From Intestinicryptomonas porci (GTDB lineage Bacteria > Verrucomicrobiota > Verrucomicrobiia > Opitutales > Intestinicryptomonadaceae): 64,000 nt of DNA. Under the pieces are notes generated by a model. The model saw nothing but the letters and a program-made list of their open reading frames with translations, had not been told where the DNA came from and searched no databases. Made by a program: the position numbers and the translations under genes. This document shows, piece after piece, positions 8,578 through 17,384 of this stretch. Position 1 is the stretch's first letter. Every line of letters starts with the position of its first letter. The stretch lies in the NCBI RefSeq assembly GCF_033971905.1, contig NZ_JALBUT010000004.1, positions 1 through 64,000 of the forward strand, in the 5' to 3' direction.

Positions 8578-10415
8578 TTTTGTGCGAATGGTTTGATTGT
8601 TGATTTCGGGTCGTATGCGCGCGGGCATTTGCCGCAGGTCACACAGTCAACTATTATGTCGTGTGCGGACTTGCCCGGCGGAATGAACGGCAAAACGTGT
8701 TCATCGTGCGGAATGACGACTTCAAGCAGATAGGGTTCCTTTGAGTCGAGCATTTCAAGCAGGGCGTCTTTTAATTCGTCTTTATTTACTACCCTGCGGG
8801 CTTTCCAGCCGTAGCCTTCTGCAATCTTTATGTAGTTCGGGTAAATATCGTTCGGATTTGCGGGACCGGCGATATTTTGCGGATTTATGGAAAGGTTTGT
8901 GTTGGCGTGGTTGCCGCCGTAGAACATATCCTGCCACTGCATGACCATTCCGAGGAATTGGTTGTTTAGCATCATTACTTTTACGGGGATTTTTTCCATC
9001 ACAGCAGTTGCCATTTCCTGAATGTTCATTTGGAAAGAGCCGTCGCCGTCGATGTCGATGACTTCGCGTTCGGGATTGGCGACTTTTACACCGAGCGCGG
9101 ACGGCAGTCCAAAGCCCATCGTGCCCGCGCCGAGGGAGCTTATGAACTGGCGCGGCTTCGTAAATATATATTGCTGGGGAGTCCACATTTGGTGCTGTCC
9201 GACGCCCGTCGTGATAATAGGCTCTCTGTCTTTTGCGACTTCGTAGAGAGCCTTGATTGCCGCGGGCCCCGTTATGAATTTTTCGCGTTCGGGAGTTGCG
9301 AACGGGTAGGGATGCTCCGATTTCCAACGTATGATTTGGCAAATCCAGTCTTGCAAGTCCGGCTTTTTGAAAGATTTGTCCTTCGCTTTTTTGACAAGGA
9401 GTTCAAGGGCGTTTTTGGCGTCCGAATTTATGCCGAGCGCAACATTCACATTCTTGCCGTGTTCTGCGGGGTCGATGTCGATATGAACGATTTTAGCGCC
9501 TGTTGCGAATTTGGAAACGACGCCTGTGATGCGGTCGTCAAACCTCGCGCCTATCGTTATCAAAAGGTCGGAGTTGCAAACGGCGGAATTGCCGGCGTAC
9601 GTTCCGTGCATTCCGAACCAGTAGAGGTTTTTGTTTTCGAGCGGATTGGCGCAGCCCAAGCCCATGAGCGTCGCCGCCACGGGTATGCCCGTTATTTCAG
9701 AAAACTCGTTTAAAAGCTCCGCCGCTCCCGCAGATACAACGCCTCCGCCCGCGTAGATTACGGGCTGTTTTGAATTTTCAATCATGGAAACGAGCGCGTC
9801 GATTTCATCTTCGTTGGTTTCTGGAACTTTTTTCAGCCCCGGCAGATCCGCTTCAACGTCAAAATCAGGTTCTATTTGCGCAAGCTGGACGTCTTTTGGT
9901 ATGTCAATCAAGACGGGCCCCGGGCGACCCGTGGATGCGACAATGAACGCTTCCTTTATTATCCTTGTCAAGTCGTTGGGGTCTAAAACCAGATAGCTGT
10001 GCTTTACAATGGGCAAAGTCATTCCGAAAACATCCGTTTCCTGAAACGCGGACTTGCCGATGAAAGTCTGAAAAACCTGCCCGGTCAAAATGACCATGGG
10101 AACGGAGTCCATGTAGGCGTCGGCGATTGCGGTCAGGACGTTTGTTGCGCCGGGTCCCGATGTTGTCATGCACACGCCCACTTTACCTGTTGTTCTGGCG
10201 TAGCCTTGCGCCATGAAACCGCAGCTTTGCTCGTGGCGCGGGAGAATTGTTCTTATTTTCTTTGATTTTGAAAAGGCGTCATGCAAGTCTATCGACTGAC
10301 CTCCGGGGTAGGCAAACACCACTTCGACCCCTTGCTTTTCAAGAGATTTAACAATGATGTCCGATCCCCTCATTTTTGCTTTCGGGGCTTTTTCTGATTC
10401 GATTTTATTGCTCAT
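8574..10415 (-). CDS. ilvB: Acetolactate synthase, large (catalytic) subunit
   Basis: Thiamine-diphosphate enzyme of valine, leucine and isoleucine synthesis, condensing pyruvate with pyruvate or 2-oxobutyrate. Visible are the N-terminal Pyr domain (FAYPGGQSIDLHDA with RHEQSCGFMAQGYAR, including the catalytic Glu), GPGATNVLTAIADAYMDS, the central FAD domain, and the TPP motif GDGSF...NN in the C-terminal domain. The start is set at ATG 10413-10415 (MSNKIESEK). The protein is 613 residues, longer than the usual 560-590, through a C-terminal tail containing CVTCGKCP. No small regulatory subunit gene (ilvN) is adjacent. The cyclophilin gene overlaps its stop. Confidence 0.94.
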   Translation of the reverse strand: MSNKIESEKAPKAKMRGSDIIVKSLEKQGVEVVFAYPGGQSIDLHDAFSKSKKIRTILPRHEQSCGFMAQGYARTTGKVGVCMTTSGPGATNVLTAIADAYMDSVPMVILTGQVFQTFIGKSAFQETDVFGMTLPIVKHSYLVLDPNDLTRIIKEAFIVASTGRPGPVLIDIPKDVQLAQIEPDFDVEADLPGLKKVPETNEDEIDALVSMIENSKQPVIYAGGGVVSAGAAELLNEFSEITGIPVAATLMGLGCANPLENKNLYWFGMHGTYAGNSAVCNSDLLITIGARFDDRITGVVSKFATGAKIVHIDIDPAEHGKNVNVALGINSDAKNALELLVKKAKDKSFKKPDLQDWICQIIRWKSEHPYPFATPEREKFITGPAAIKALYEVAKDREPIITTGVGQHQMWTPQQYIFTKPRQFISSLGAGTMGFGLPSALGVKVANPEREVIDIDGDGSFQMNIQEMATAVMEKIPVKVMMLNNQFLGMVMQWQDMFYGGNHANTNLSINPQNIAGPANPNDIYPNYIKIAEGYGWKARRVVNKDELKDALLEMLDSKEPYLLEVVIPHDEHVLPFIPPGKSAHDIIVDCVTCGKCPRAYDPKSTIKPFAQK

Positions 10416-10681
10416 AATTATTATTTGAAAAGTTTTAATCATAGCCAAATGCTTTCTTACTTCAATCAAAAAAGTTTCAAAATATTTAAAAAAAAGCTTG
10501 GAAAGCGTCTGTTTTTTGTGTTAATTTTATTAAAAAGTTAGAAAGCTGTTATTGCACAAATGAAGTTTTGCTTTGTTTGGGTCGTAATTGCTTTTATAAA
10601 ACAATCTTTTTTTGCAAAGGCATTGAAATTCTTTGTTTTTGCCACGCCCATTTTCAAAAATAAAATAAAAAAATCACGAAC

Positions 10682-13600
10682 ATGCACGCAAAGTTGAATA
10701 AATTATTGATGGTTTCCGCGTTTGCCGCCATTTCAATGTCGCCTTTTGTCATTCAGGCGCAGTCCCTTTCGGAAAAGGGCGTTAGCGAGTTGCGCGACGA
10801 GGCCAACAAATTTATAGAAGACCAGCAATTTTTGATGGCCCGCCCGATTTTGGAAGAATTGGTCAGGCGTTTTTCAGAAATGGACGACAAATCATTGTTG
10901 CAAGACTTTTATTTCTTTTTGGGCTATTCTTATGTCCAGGAATATCAGGGAATGACGAGCGCAACCTATCTTGAAAGTGCAATTCCTTACTTTGACAAGC
11001 TTTTGAAAGAATTTCCGGGCGGCGAGCGCGCGGCAACCGCGATAGAGCTTAAAGCGAACTGCCTGCGTGGTTTGGGAAAGTTCAGCGAAGAAGCCGAAAC
11101 CTGGGGTATGAAATTGGAGTCTCCGTATGTCGAAAAGCTGAACAATTCCGAACGCTACGCCATATTGAAGCGCATTGCGCAGTCTTATTACAATATGAAA
11201 GACTGGGAAAAGGGCGAAGAATGGTTTAAGAAGATGTATTCTTCGCCATTTGCCAACAAGGAAGACAAAACTTATGCCGCGGTTGCCTTAATCAGGGGCT
11301 ATTTGGCGCAGGAAAAATTTGAGGAGGCGAAAAATTATTTTTCAATGCTGACAAACAAGGTTCCCGCGAGGTACGACTTGGCTTTGTCCGTCGATTTTAT
11401 GACTGCGGGCGACAAGCTTGTGGGCGAAGAAAAATACGCCTTGGCGGCATTGTGCTATACGTTTGTTCTTACCAAAGACCAGATTTTGGAATATTTTAAC
11501 GATTACAAGGATAAGATTGACCGCAAAATCGCTTCCTTGAAGAACATGAACAGCAAGCATCCCGATATACCTGCCCTTGAAATCAAGCAGAAGTATGCCG
11601 AGGCAAACATAAAGGGGATTTCTTCTATTCCCGACTACCGTTCCCAGTTCTTGGCGAGAAAGGCGCGCAACTTCTTCCTCACAAAGCGCAATTACGAATC
11701 TTTTTGGGCGTACCGCCAGCTGATTGACGCCTATCCCGACGACAAAATGATTGAGGACTATTTTTTCGCCGCTTTCGTTTGTGCCCGCCAAATCGGCAAG
11801 GAAAGCCAAATCGACGCTTTGGGCAATGAATACCGCGAAAAGTGCGCAGATAGCAAATTTGAGGGCAAGTATTTGAAAGACATCAACTTGCAGTATGCTC
11901 TTTTCCTTTTGGATAAGGGTAAAACCGATGTCGAAAAGCGTGAAAAATTCTTTACAATCGCAAAGGAATCCTTGAAAAACGAACCCGACGGCGACGCTTC
12001 GGGGGAATATATGTTCCTTATGGGCAGGGAATGGCTGAACAGTGGCGAACATACTGCTCTTCGCAAGTACATGTCGGAATTTATCGAAAAAAATCCCGAC
12101 GCCACTCCCGTTGACGGCGCGCTTTACTGGCAGATGCTTTCGCATCTCACCAAGTTTGAATATTCCGACGCTTTCAAGCTTGCAAGCAAACTCGTGGAAA
12201 ACTATCCCGACAGCATTTACATCGAAGACGCAACGTTCCGCAGGGCAATCGCGATTTTCGGCGACGGGCAGATTTCGGATGCGGCGAAATACTTTAATGA
12301 ATTTATCGAAAACTTTGAGGCTTCCGGCAGCAAGCTGATAGGCGAAGCGCGCCTGTTCTTGGGCGATATCGCCTTTATGGAGCAGGATTACGAAAAGTCT
12401 TATGAGGAATACATGAAAGTTCCCGACTGCGCCGACGTAAGCCAAAAGACAATAGACGCGGCGTTCTTCCAATGCTCCGGAATGCTTGAAGCGGCGGAAA
12501 AATTCGACAAGCAGTCGGAAGTTTTGATTCGCTACTTGAAAGAGTATCCCGAAGGCAATTTGCCCATGGCTTATTACCTGCTTGCCCAGCCTTTGTTTAA
12601 GCAGGGTAGGTCGGCAGACGCAGTGTCGGGTTATATGGATTCTTTGAAAAAGTTTGGCGGAGACTCGAAAAACGACTCCATCGACAAAATTATTTCATCC
12701 TATCCGCAATTCTATTCGGACGCGAAAATCCAGCTCGACGCTACAACAGACTTTTTGCAGAAGCTCGTTTCAGACCGCAAGTTCTTTGAAATGTTTGTAA
12801 ACGACCCCGCAAAACGCTACCAGTACACCCTGAAATTCCCCGATGTAAATCCGCTCGTTTACGCAAAATTCAAAATCAAGATGGGCGAAAAGAAAGCGGA
12901 ATTCGACAAGGAAGTTTTGGTTGAAAACAAGCCGATTGTGGAGCTTTTGAACCTCTACAAGTCTCAGCAGGCGAAATTCCCGAAAATCACTCCCGAAAAC
13001 TTCTTCAACTCTTTGCTTAACGAAGCCAAGTCTAAGGGCGACAAGGTCTTGCAGCATAGAATGGAAATGGCACTTGACGAAATCGGCAAGCTTAAAGAAC
13101 GTCCGCAGATGTTCAGCGAAGAAGACTTTAAGGGAATGCCGTTCAAAGTCGTAATCTGGATGGGCAAGTGCAACGAAAAATACAGCTTGGATTCTGCAAG
13201 AAGCGCGTTGCAATATGTTGTCGATTCGGATTCCGACTACCGCTTGGAGGCGTTGATTGCCTTGGCGGAGCTTGAAGCGCGCAACAGCAACTACGAAGTC
13301 GCAAATTCACTATTTAAGAAAGTTGAAGAAGAATTCCCGCTTGACGAAAAGGCTACTTACGCCGCGATAAGGCAGGGCGAGATGTTCCAAAAAATGGGCA
13401 AGATTGACGAGGCGAGAAACAAGTTTAACGACATTTTGCGTACTCCCGCTTGGAGAGGTCCCGCGCATGCCGAAGCTCTTTTAAAGCTTGGCAAACTTGA
13501 AGAGGAGCAAAATAACCGCAAGCAGGCTTTGGCATACTACACAAATTGCGCCGCGGGTTTTGCAAGCTGTCTTGATTTGGCGGGCGAGGCTACTCTTCTT

Positions 13601-13735
13601 GGCGCAAAGCTTGCAATGAGCATGGGCGAAGTCGAATCTGCAAAGGAGTTCCTCGATCCTTTCCTTGAGGATCCGACAAACAAGGATTCCAAGTTCTATA
13701 AAGAAATAGAAGACTATCGAAGCTCGATAAAGTAA
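10682..13735 (+). CDS. Large exported TPR-repeat protein
   Basis: A 1017-residue protein with a signal peptide (MHAKLNKLLMVSAFAA... to VIQAQ, about 26 residues). Almost the whole mature part is helical repeats of the TPR or BamD/YbgF type, seen as recurring patterns such as YxxALxYFDKLLKEFPG, WxKGEEWFKKMY and SLFKKVEEEFP. No enzyme motif is seen. Such proteins usually scaffold envelope complexes in the periplasm. It is followed after 22 nt by a second TPR-like gene, then by three paralogous VWA-like membrane proteins, so it may be a soluble partner of these. Its exact role is unknown. Confidence 0.85.
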   Translation: MHAKLNKLLMVSAFAAISMSPFVIQAQSLSEKGVSELRDEANKFIEDQQFLMARPILEELVRRFSEMDDKSLLQDFYFFLGYSYVQEYQGMTSATYLESAIPYFDKLLKEFPGGERAATAIELKANCLRGLGKFSEEAETWGMKLESPYVEKLNNSERYAILKRIAQSYYNMKDWEKGEEWFKKMYSSPFANKEDKTYAAVALIRGYLAQEKFEEAKNYFSMLTNKVPARYDLALSVDFMTAGDKLVGEEKYALAALCYTFVLTKDQILEYFNDYKDKIDRKIASLKNMNSKHPDIPALEIKQKYAEANIKGISSIPDYRSQFLARKARNFFLTKRNYESFWAYRQLIDAYPDDKMIEDYFFAAFVCARQIGKESQIDALGNEYREKCADSKFEGKYLKDINLQYALFLLDKGKTDVEKREKFFTIAKESLKNEPDGDASGEYMFLMGREWLNSGEHTALRKYMSEFIEKNPDATPVDGALYWQMLSHLTKFEYSDAFKLASKLVENYPDSIYIEDATFRRAIAIFGDGQISDAAKYFNEFIENFEASGSKLIGEARLFLGDIAFMEQDYEKSYEEYMKVPDCADVSQKTIDAAFFQCSGMLEAAEKFDKQSEVLIRYLKEYPEGNLPMAYYLLAQPLFKQGRSADAVSGYMDSLKKFGGDSKNDSIDKIISSYPQFYSDAKIQLDATTDFLQKLVSDRKFFEMFVNDPAKRYQYTLKFPDVNPLVYAKFKIKMGEKKAEFDKEVLVENKPIVELLNLYKSQQAKFPKITPENFFNSLLNEAKSKGDKVLQHRMEMALDEIGKLKERPQMFSEEDFKGMPFKVVIWMGKCNEKYSLDSARSALQYVVDSDSDYRLEALIALAELEARNSNYEVANSLFKKVEEEFPLDEKATYAAIRQGEMFQKMGKIDEARNKFNDILRTPAWRGPAHAEALLKLGKLEEEQNNRKQALAYYTNCAAGFASCLDLAGEATLLGAKLAMSMGEVESAKEFLDPFLEDPTNKDSKFYKEIEDYRSSIK

Positions 13736-13757
13736 AATCATTTACCCCTTTAAAATT

Positions 13758-14915
13758 ATGAATATAAAGAAATCGACAATTTTGGCGGCAACATTGCTTC
13801 TTGTGTCAGGCGTGGTTTTCGCGCAGAAGGACGACGGCGATAGAAGCAGAATTTCGGAATACGAAAAAAACAACTTGCCCATAGTGTTCGTTGAAGACCA
13901 AAAAAACAAGAGCGCGAAAACTTCAAACATGAATTTTGAAGAGCTTGTAATGGTTGACGGCGCAATCAATTTCAAACTGTCTTTCACTGACGGCACACCG
14001 GGTTCTGTTTTTGTGCCGATAAACAAAGAAGGCGTGAAGTTCAAGTACCGCGTAACTGACGACTTGAAGCGTTTGCGTTCCGCGTATATGCGCGGCAAGT
14101 GGGAAGAAGCGGTATCTGCGGGCAGAAGCGTTGTTTATCCTGCCGTTGTAATTATGGATGTTCCCGAAAAAATAACGAATGTCCATGAAAACCTGCCAAT
14201 CTTCGTGGAATCTCTGCTCAGGGCAAACAGGTACATTGAGGCAAAGAGCCTAATGGAATCCTTGCCGCTTTCAAAATCCACATACAATGTCGGTCTTGCC
14301 GCGGTTGAATATGTAAACTTGATGATAGACGCAAAGCGTTATGAAGAGGCAAACAGCGTGCTTGAACGCTTGAATTTCGGCGGCGCAAACATTGACAATA
14401 TTGACAGCATCATGGATATTGCCCATAAATTCCGCAAAATCGGAAGAATTGGCGACGCTGTCAGATGGTACACCAAGCTTCAGTCAACTCCCGGCAATAA
14501 AAACAAAAACGAGGCAACAATGTGGATGGCGTATTGCGACCTTTTGAACAACAGCGACATTACCGCCCGTTTGTTTGTTGACAACTTGAAGAATATGCCG
14601 AAAACCGAAAGGGCTTACTCTTTGAAATGCCTTGTTGACGGAATGCTCCTTGAAAAGGCGAAAAAGGCGGACGACGCGGTTGATTCCTATGCGGAAGGCA
14701 TTGTTTATGGGGATATTACTTATGACTGGATGCCGATTATTCTTTATAAAATCGCGAAGCTTTACAAGGCAAATGAAAACTTTACGGCATCGAATGAAAT
14801 TTTCGAGCAGATTGCCTTGCTTTATTCCGACACTGAATATGCAAAACTTGCAAAAGATGAAATTGTTGAAATAAAAACTCCCGAAGGAGAAGGTGAAGAG
14901 GAAGAAGAGGAATAA
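13758..14915 (+). CDS. Exported helical-repeat (TPR-like) protein with acidic tail
   Basis: A 385-residue protein with a signal peptide (about residues 1-22, ending VFAQ). A short beta-type segment (about 45-105) precedes alpha-helical repeats from about residue 110 on (WEEAVSAGRSVVYP, YIEAKSLMESLP, YEEANSVLERL, ASNEIFEQIALLYSD). It ends in a run of glutamates. It lies 22 nt after the large TPR gene and before a strong terminator, so the two form an operon. No family beyond TPR-like is recognised. Confidence 0.82.
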   Translation: MNIKKSTILAATLLLVSGVVFAQKDDGDRSRISEYEKNNLPIVFVEDQKNKSAKTSNMNFEELVMVDGAINFKLSFTDGTPGSVFVPINKEGVKFKYRVTDDLKRLRSAYMRGKWEEAVSAGRSVVYPAVVIMDVPEKITNVHENLPIFVESLLRANRYIEAKSLMESLPLSKSTYNVGLAAVEYVNLMIDAKRYEEANSVLERLNFGGANIDNIDSIMDIAHKFRKIGRIGDAVRWYTKLQSTPGNKNKNEATMWMAYCDLLNNSDITARLFVDNLKNMPKTERAYSLKCLVDGMLLEKAKKADDAVDSYAEGIVYGDITYDWMPIILYKIAKLYKANENFTASNEIFEQIALLYSDTEYAKLAKDEIVEIKTPEGEGEEEEEE

Positions 14916-14934
14916 GTTTGTTTGGTTTTGAAAA

Positions 14935-14965
14935 ATGCGCGCGGTAAAGGCGCGCATTTTTTTTT
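14935..14965 (+). terminator. Terminator of the TPR operon
   Basis: ATGCGCGC (14935-14942) pairs with GCGCGCAT (14950-14957) around a 7-nt loop, followed by nine T residues. It separates the TPR pair from the VWA-like genes. Confidence 0.85.
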
Positions 14966-15128
14966 AGAATGCAGTTTTTATGATTTTATAGAATTGATTT
15001 GCGCAGGCGTTGAAAGTTTCAAAGAAACTGCATTTTTTTTGTCGAAGTATTAAAATCTGAAAATCTCGAAATTTAAAAATAAAATTTTTGATTTTTCAAT
15101 TTGTCCAAAACATATCGATTAAAAACAC

Positions 15129-15158
15129 TTGATAACGGGGGAAACAAAAACATAATAA
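15129..15158 (+). promoter_or_regulatory. Possible sigma-70 promoter of the first VWA-like gene
   Basis: TTGATA at 15129-15134 and an AT-rich element (CATAAT/TAATAA) at 15151-15158 are spaced 16-18 nt apart, within the 296-nt gap that follows the terminator. A similar TTGATA lies at 16771-16776 before the second copy. The match is weak, so this is only a suggestion. Confidence 0.3.
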
Positions 15159-15211
15159 GTTTATCGCGTTTTGGACATGGTTTTATGTGAAATCACGATG
15201 GGGCAATATAT

Positions 15212-15738
15212 ATGAAAATAAGGCATTTTAAACCGAAGCACCAAAAGAATTCGCTATTTTTGAAAGTGATGATAGCGGTAGGCGCGCTAATGACAGCGGC
15301 GTTGATATTGGCTGGGGGTATAATGGTTACGCAGGCGATATTGCCGAACGAGACGGAGTTTGAAGCTGCGCCGCCCGCCCAGCAAAATCAGGTGGAGCCT
15401 GAGAAGCAGAAGCGCAAGGTAATAACAAAGAACGTTCAAAAAAGGAGCGCGTCTTTGGTAAAGCGCATAAATATAGTGCAGCCGCAACAGATAAACACAC
15501 CGCAGGTTGAGATAAGCCTTCCGAGCGGCATGGGCGGAGACGGCACCGATGGGATTGGTATATCCGATTTTTCTGGCATGACGAATTTATCGGCTATGAA
15601 AATAGACTTGCCCGAAATGGACATCTTCGGCTCAAAGGCAAAATCCGACAGAATTTTTATCGCCTTTGATGCCTCTCCTTATATGATGAACGACGATATG
15701 GGGGGGCTTGAATCTTACAACATTGTTCGCGATGAGAT
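15212..15738 (+). repeat. 527-bp direct repeat, copy A
   Basis: These 527 bases match 16858-17384 without gaps and with about a dozen differences counted by eye (roughly 98% identity), mostly at third codon positions. The match runs from the start codon through the membrane anchor and linker into the VWA-like domain, then falls away sharply. Confidence 0.9.
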
Positions 15739-16186
15739 TAAGAAGCTTGTTTCAATGCTTCCCGCAACTTGTGTTTTCAACATAATGGCGTTTGACCTTC
15801 ACGTAAAAGAAGTCAGAGACATGTGCAATTCAAATCTCGTTCCCGCAACTGCCGTCAATAAGGACAGGTTTGTGAAATGGATTGATGCCATAAATAAAGA
15901 CGTAAATAAAATCGGGCTTGGGTACGGCGACCGTCAGTACGACTTGAAATATCCAATACCTCCCTTTGCCGACGCCAAAGTTATGTCATACCACTATGAC
16001 AGCGCGCAATATTTCGACGTTGTTTGCAGATATAAAATTTATCAGACTGCAATCGAGCAGGGCGCGGGCGCAATTTGGATTTTGACCATGCGCTGGCCCG
16101 AACCTAACGACTATTTTCTCCCGAAAACTCCTGATGAGCAAAAAAGTTCAATGCCCAGTGGGAAAAAAATTGCAAGGATTTTGTGA
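15212..16186 (+). CDS. Membrane-anchored degenerate VWA-like protein, copy 1, N-terminal part (frameshifted)
   Basis: The first of three tandem paralogues. The layout is a short basic N-terminus (MKIRHFKPKHQKN), one membrane segment at about residues 17-43, a Pro/Gln/Lys-rich linker (to about 110) and a VWA-like domain from about 145. In VWA terms the first metal-site motif reads DASPY instead of DxSxS, and the LVPATAVNK stretch matches a known position in related VWA proteins. The frame breaks at a run of six A (16140-16145) and stops after 324 residues. Adding one A restores a reading frame that continues into the next entry and aligns with copies 2 and 3. This could be a sequencing error, a pseudogene or a slippery site. 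Confidence 0.75.
   Translation: MKIRHFKPKHQKNSLFLKVMIAVGALMTAALILAGGIMVTQAILPNETEFEAAPPAQQNQVEPEKQKRKVITKNVQKRSASLVKRINIVQPQQINTPQVEISLPSGMGGDGTDGIGISDFSGMTNLSAMKIDLPEMDIFGSKAKSDRIFIAFDASPYMMNDDMGGLESYNIVRDEIKKLVSMLPATCVFNIMAFDLHVKEVRDMCNSNLVPATAVNKDRFVKWIDAINKDVNKIGLGYGDRQYDLKYPIPPFADAKVMSYHYDSAQYFDVVCRYKIYQTAIEQGAGAIWILTMRWPEPNDYFLPKTPDEQKSSMPSGKKIARIL
16140..16145 (+). other. A6 tract at the frameshift in VWA-like copy 1
   Basis: The sequence GAGCAAAAAAGTTC contains six A where seven would keep the frame. With seven, the translation runs on as DEQKKFNAQWEKN and then into the downstream half, matching the order of residues in the two paralogues. Confidence 0.8.
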
Positions 16187-16683
16187 AAAAGGGCGGAATA
16201 ATTGCCTATGATGCCGACAAAGACGCTTGGAACAAATGGATTAAATCAACCGAGCCTGCCCGAATGAAGGCAAAAGAGTGGCTCGACAAGGAGAACGAAC
16301 GCCGCAGGAGCAAAGGCATTCCGCAAAGAGTTATTACCGACATGCTGGTTTTGGCAAACGAGTTGAAGCTTAAATATCCGCCAAAGCCGACATTTAGAAA
16401 CGATTTGCGCCCGCATGTCGATTTCAAGAGATACACGCAGTCTTCGCTATTTGCTTCGTATGCGCAGATTTTTAAGAAAGTCTATGATGAGCGCGGCTTG
16501 AAGCGTCCGATTTTGAACATTATTTTGCTTTCTGGCAGAAAAACCAAAATCGACAATAAAAAGCTTAATAAAATACGCTCATGGGCAAAGCTTAACAACA
16601 ACGGTTCTGTACGCATTTTAAGGGCGGGCAAACCCGTTTCCGAGTACGAAAATTTCAAGGAAGACAAAGAAGAAAAGAAATAA
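16183..16683 (+). CDS. Degenerate VWA-like protein, copy 1, C-terminal part (after frameshift)
   Basis: The continuation of the first copy. The frame opens at a GTG (16183) inside the end of the N-terminal part, but that GTG is probably not a real start. It encodes the helical insert and C-terminal region shared with copies 2 and 3: KEWLDKENERRRSKGIP, then YAQIFKKVYDERGLKRP, ILNIILLSG, and GSVRILRAGKPVSEYE. KKVYDERGL and RPxxNxIIL are the best conserved C-terminal blocks in the family. It is probably functional only if the frame is restored. Confidence 0.7.
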   Translation: MKKGGIIAYDADKDAWNKWIKSTEPARMKAKEWLDKENERRRSKGIPQRVITDMLVLANELKLKYPPKPTFRNDLRPHVDFKRYTQSSLFASYAQIFKKVYDERGLKRPILNIILLSGRKTKIDNKKLNKIRSWAKLNNNGSVRILRAGKPVSEYENFKEDKEEKK

Positions 16684-16728
16684 ATTTTTACCAATTCCAA
16701 GATTAAAAGAGTATTTTTTTAAACTTGG

Positions 16729-16760
16729 TTTCAAAATTTGCTTGAAAATCGATTTTTTTT
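16729..16760 (+). terminator. Weak terminator after VWA-like copy 1
   Basis: TTTCAA (16729-16734) pairs with TTGAAA (16742-16747), followed shortly by eight T residues (16753-16760). The stem is short and AT-rich. Confidence 0.35.
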
Positions 16761-16857
16761 GTTTTTATCCTTGATAATTACAGTAAATAATAGCATAGTT
16801 AATTTGCTATGTTTTTCTTGCATATGCAATGTATAGGATTATGAGGGTAATTTGTAG

Positions 16858-17384
16858 ATGAAAATAAGGCATTTTAAACCGAAGCACCAAAAGAATTCGC
16901 TATTTTTGAAAGTGATGATAGCGGTAGGCGCGCTAATGACAGCGGCATTGATATTGGCTGGGGGTATAATGGTTACGCAGGCGATATTGCCGAACGAGAC
17001 TGAGTTTGAAGCTGCGCCGCCCGCCCAGCAAAATCAGGTGGAGCCTGAGAAGCAGAAGCGCAAGGTAATAACAAAGAACGTTCAAAAAAGGAGCGCGTCT
17101 TTGGTAAAGCGCATAAATATAGTGCAGCCACAACAGATAAACACACCGCAGGTTGAGATAAGCCTTCCGAGTGGCATGGGCGGAGACGGCACCAATGGGA
17201 TTGGTATATCTGATTTTTCTGGCATGACGAATTTATCGGCGATGAAAATAGACTTGCCCGAAATGGACATCTTCGGCGCAAAGGCTAAATCTGACAGAGT
17301 TTTTATCGCCTTTGATGCCTCTCCTTATATGATGAACGACGACATGGGGGGGCTTGAATCTTACAACATTGTTCGCGATGAGAT
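16858..17384 (+). repeat. 527-bp direct repeat, copy B
   Basis: Partner of 15212-15738. There are no gaps across the whole length. Copy 3 at 18509 shares only the first 29 or so bases exactly and then differs at many third codon positions. Confidence 0.9.

Noticed and set aside
9030..9713. A 227-codon open frame on the plus strand opposite ilvB
   Set aside because: It lies fully antisense to the well-conserved acetolactate synthase gene and its translation is not protein-like; it reflects codon bias.
10416..10681. Possible regulatory RNA or attenuator before ilvB or the large TPR gene
   Set aside because: The 266-nt divergent gap is AT-rich. I see no leader peptide, T-box, stable hairpin with a T-run, or clear promoter pair that could be defended.
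11342..12472. A 376-codon open frame on the minus strand under the large TPR gene
   Set aside because: It is fully antisense to a gene with a clear signal peptide and repeat structure; the translation is rich in Phe, Val and Arg as expected of a shadow frame.
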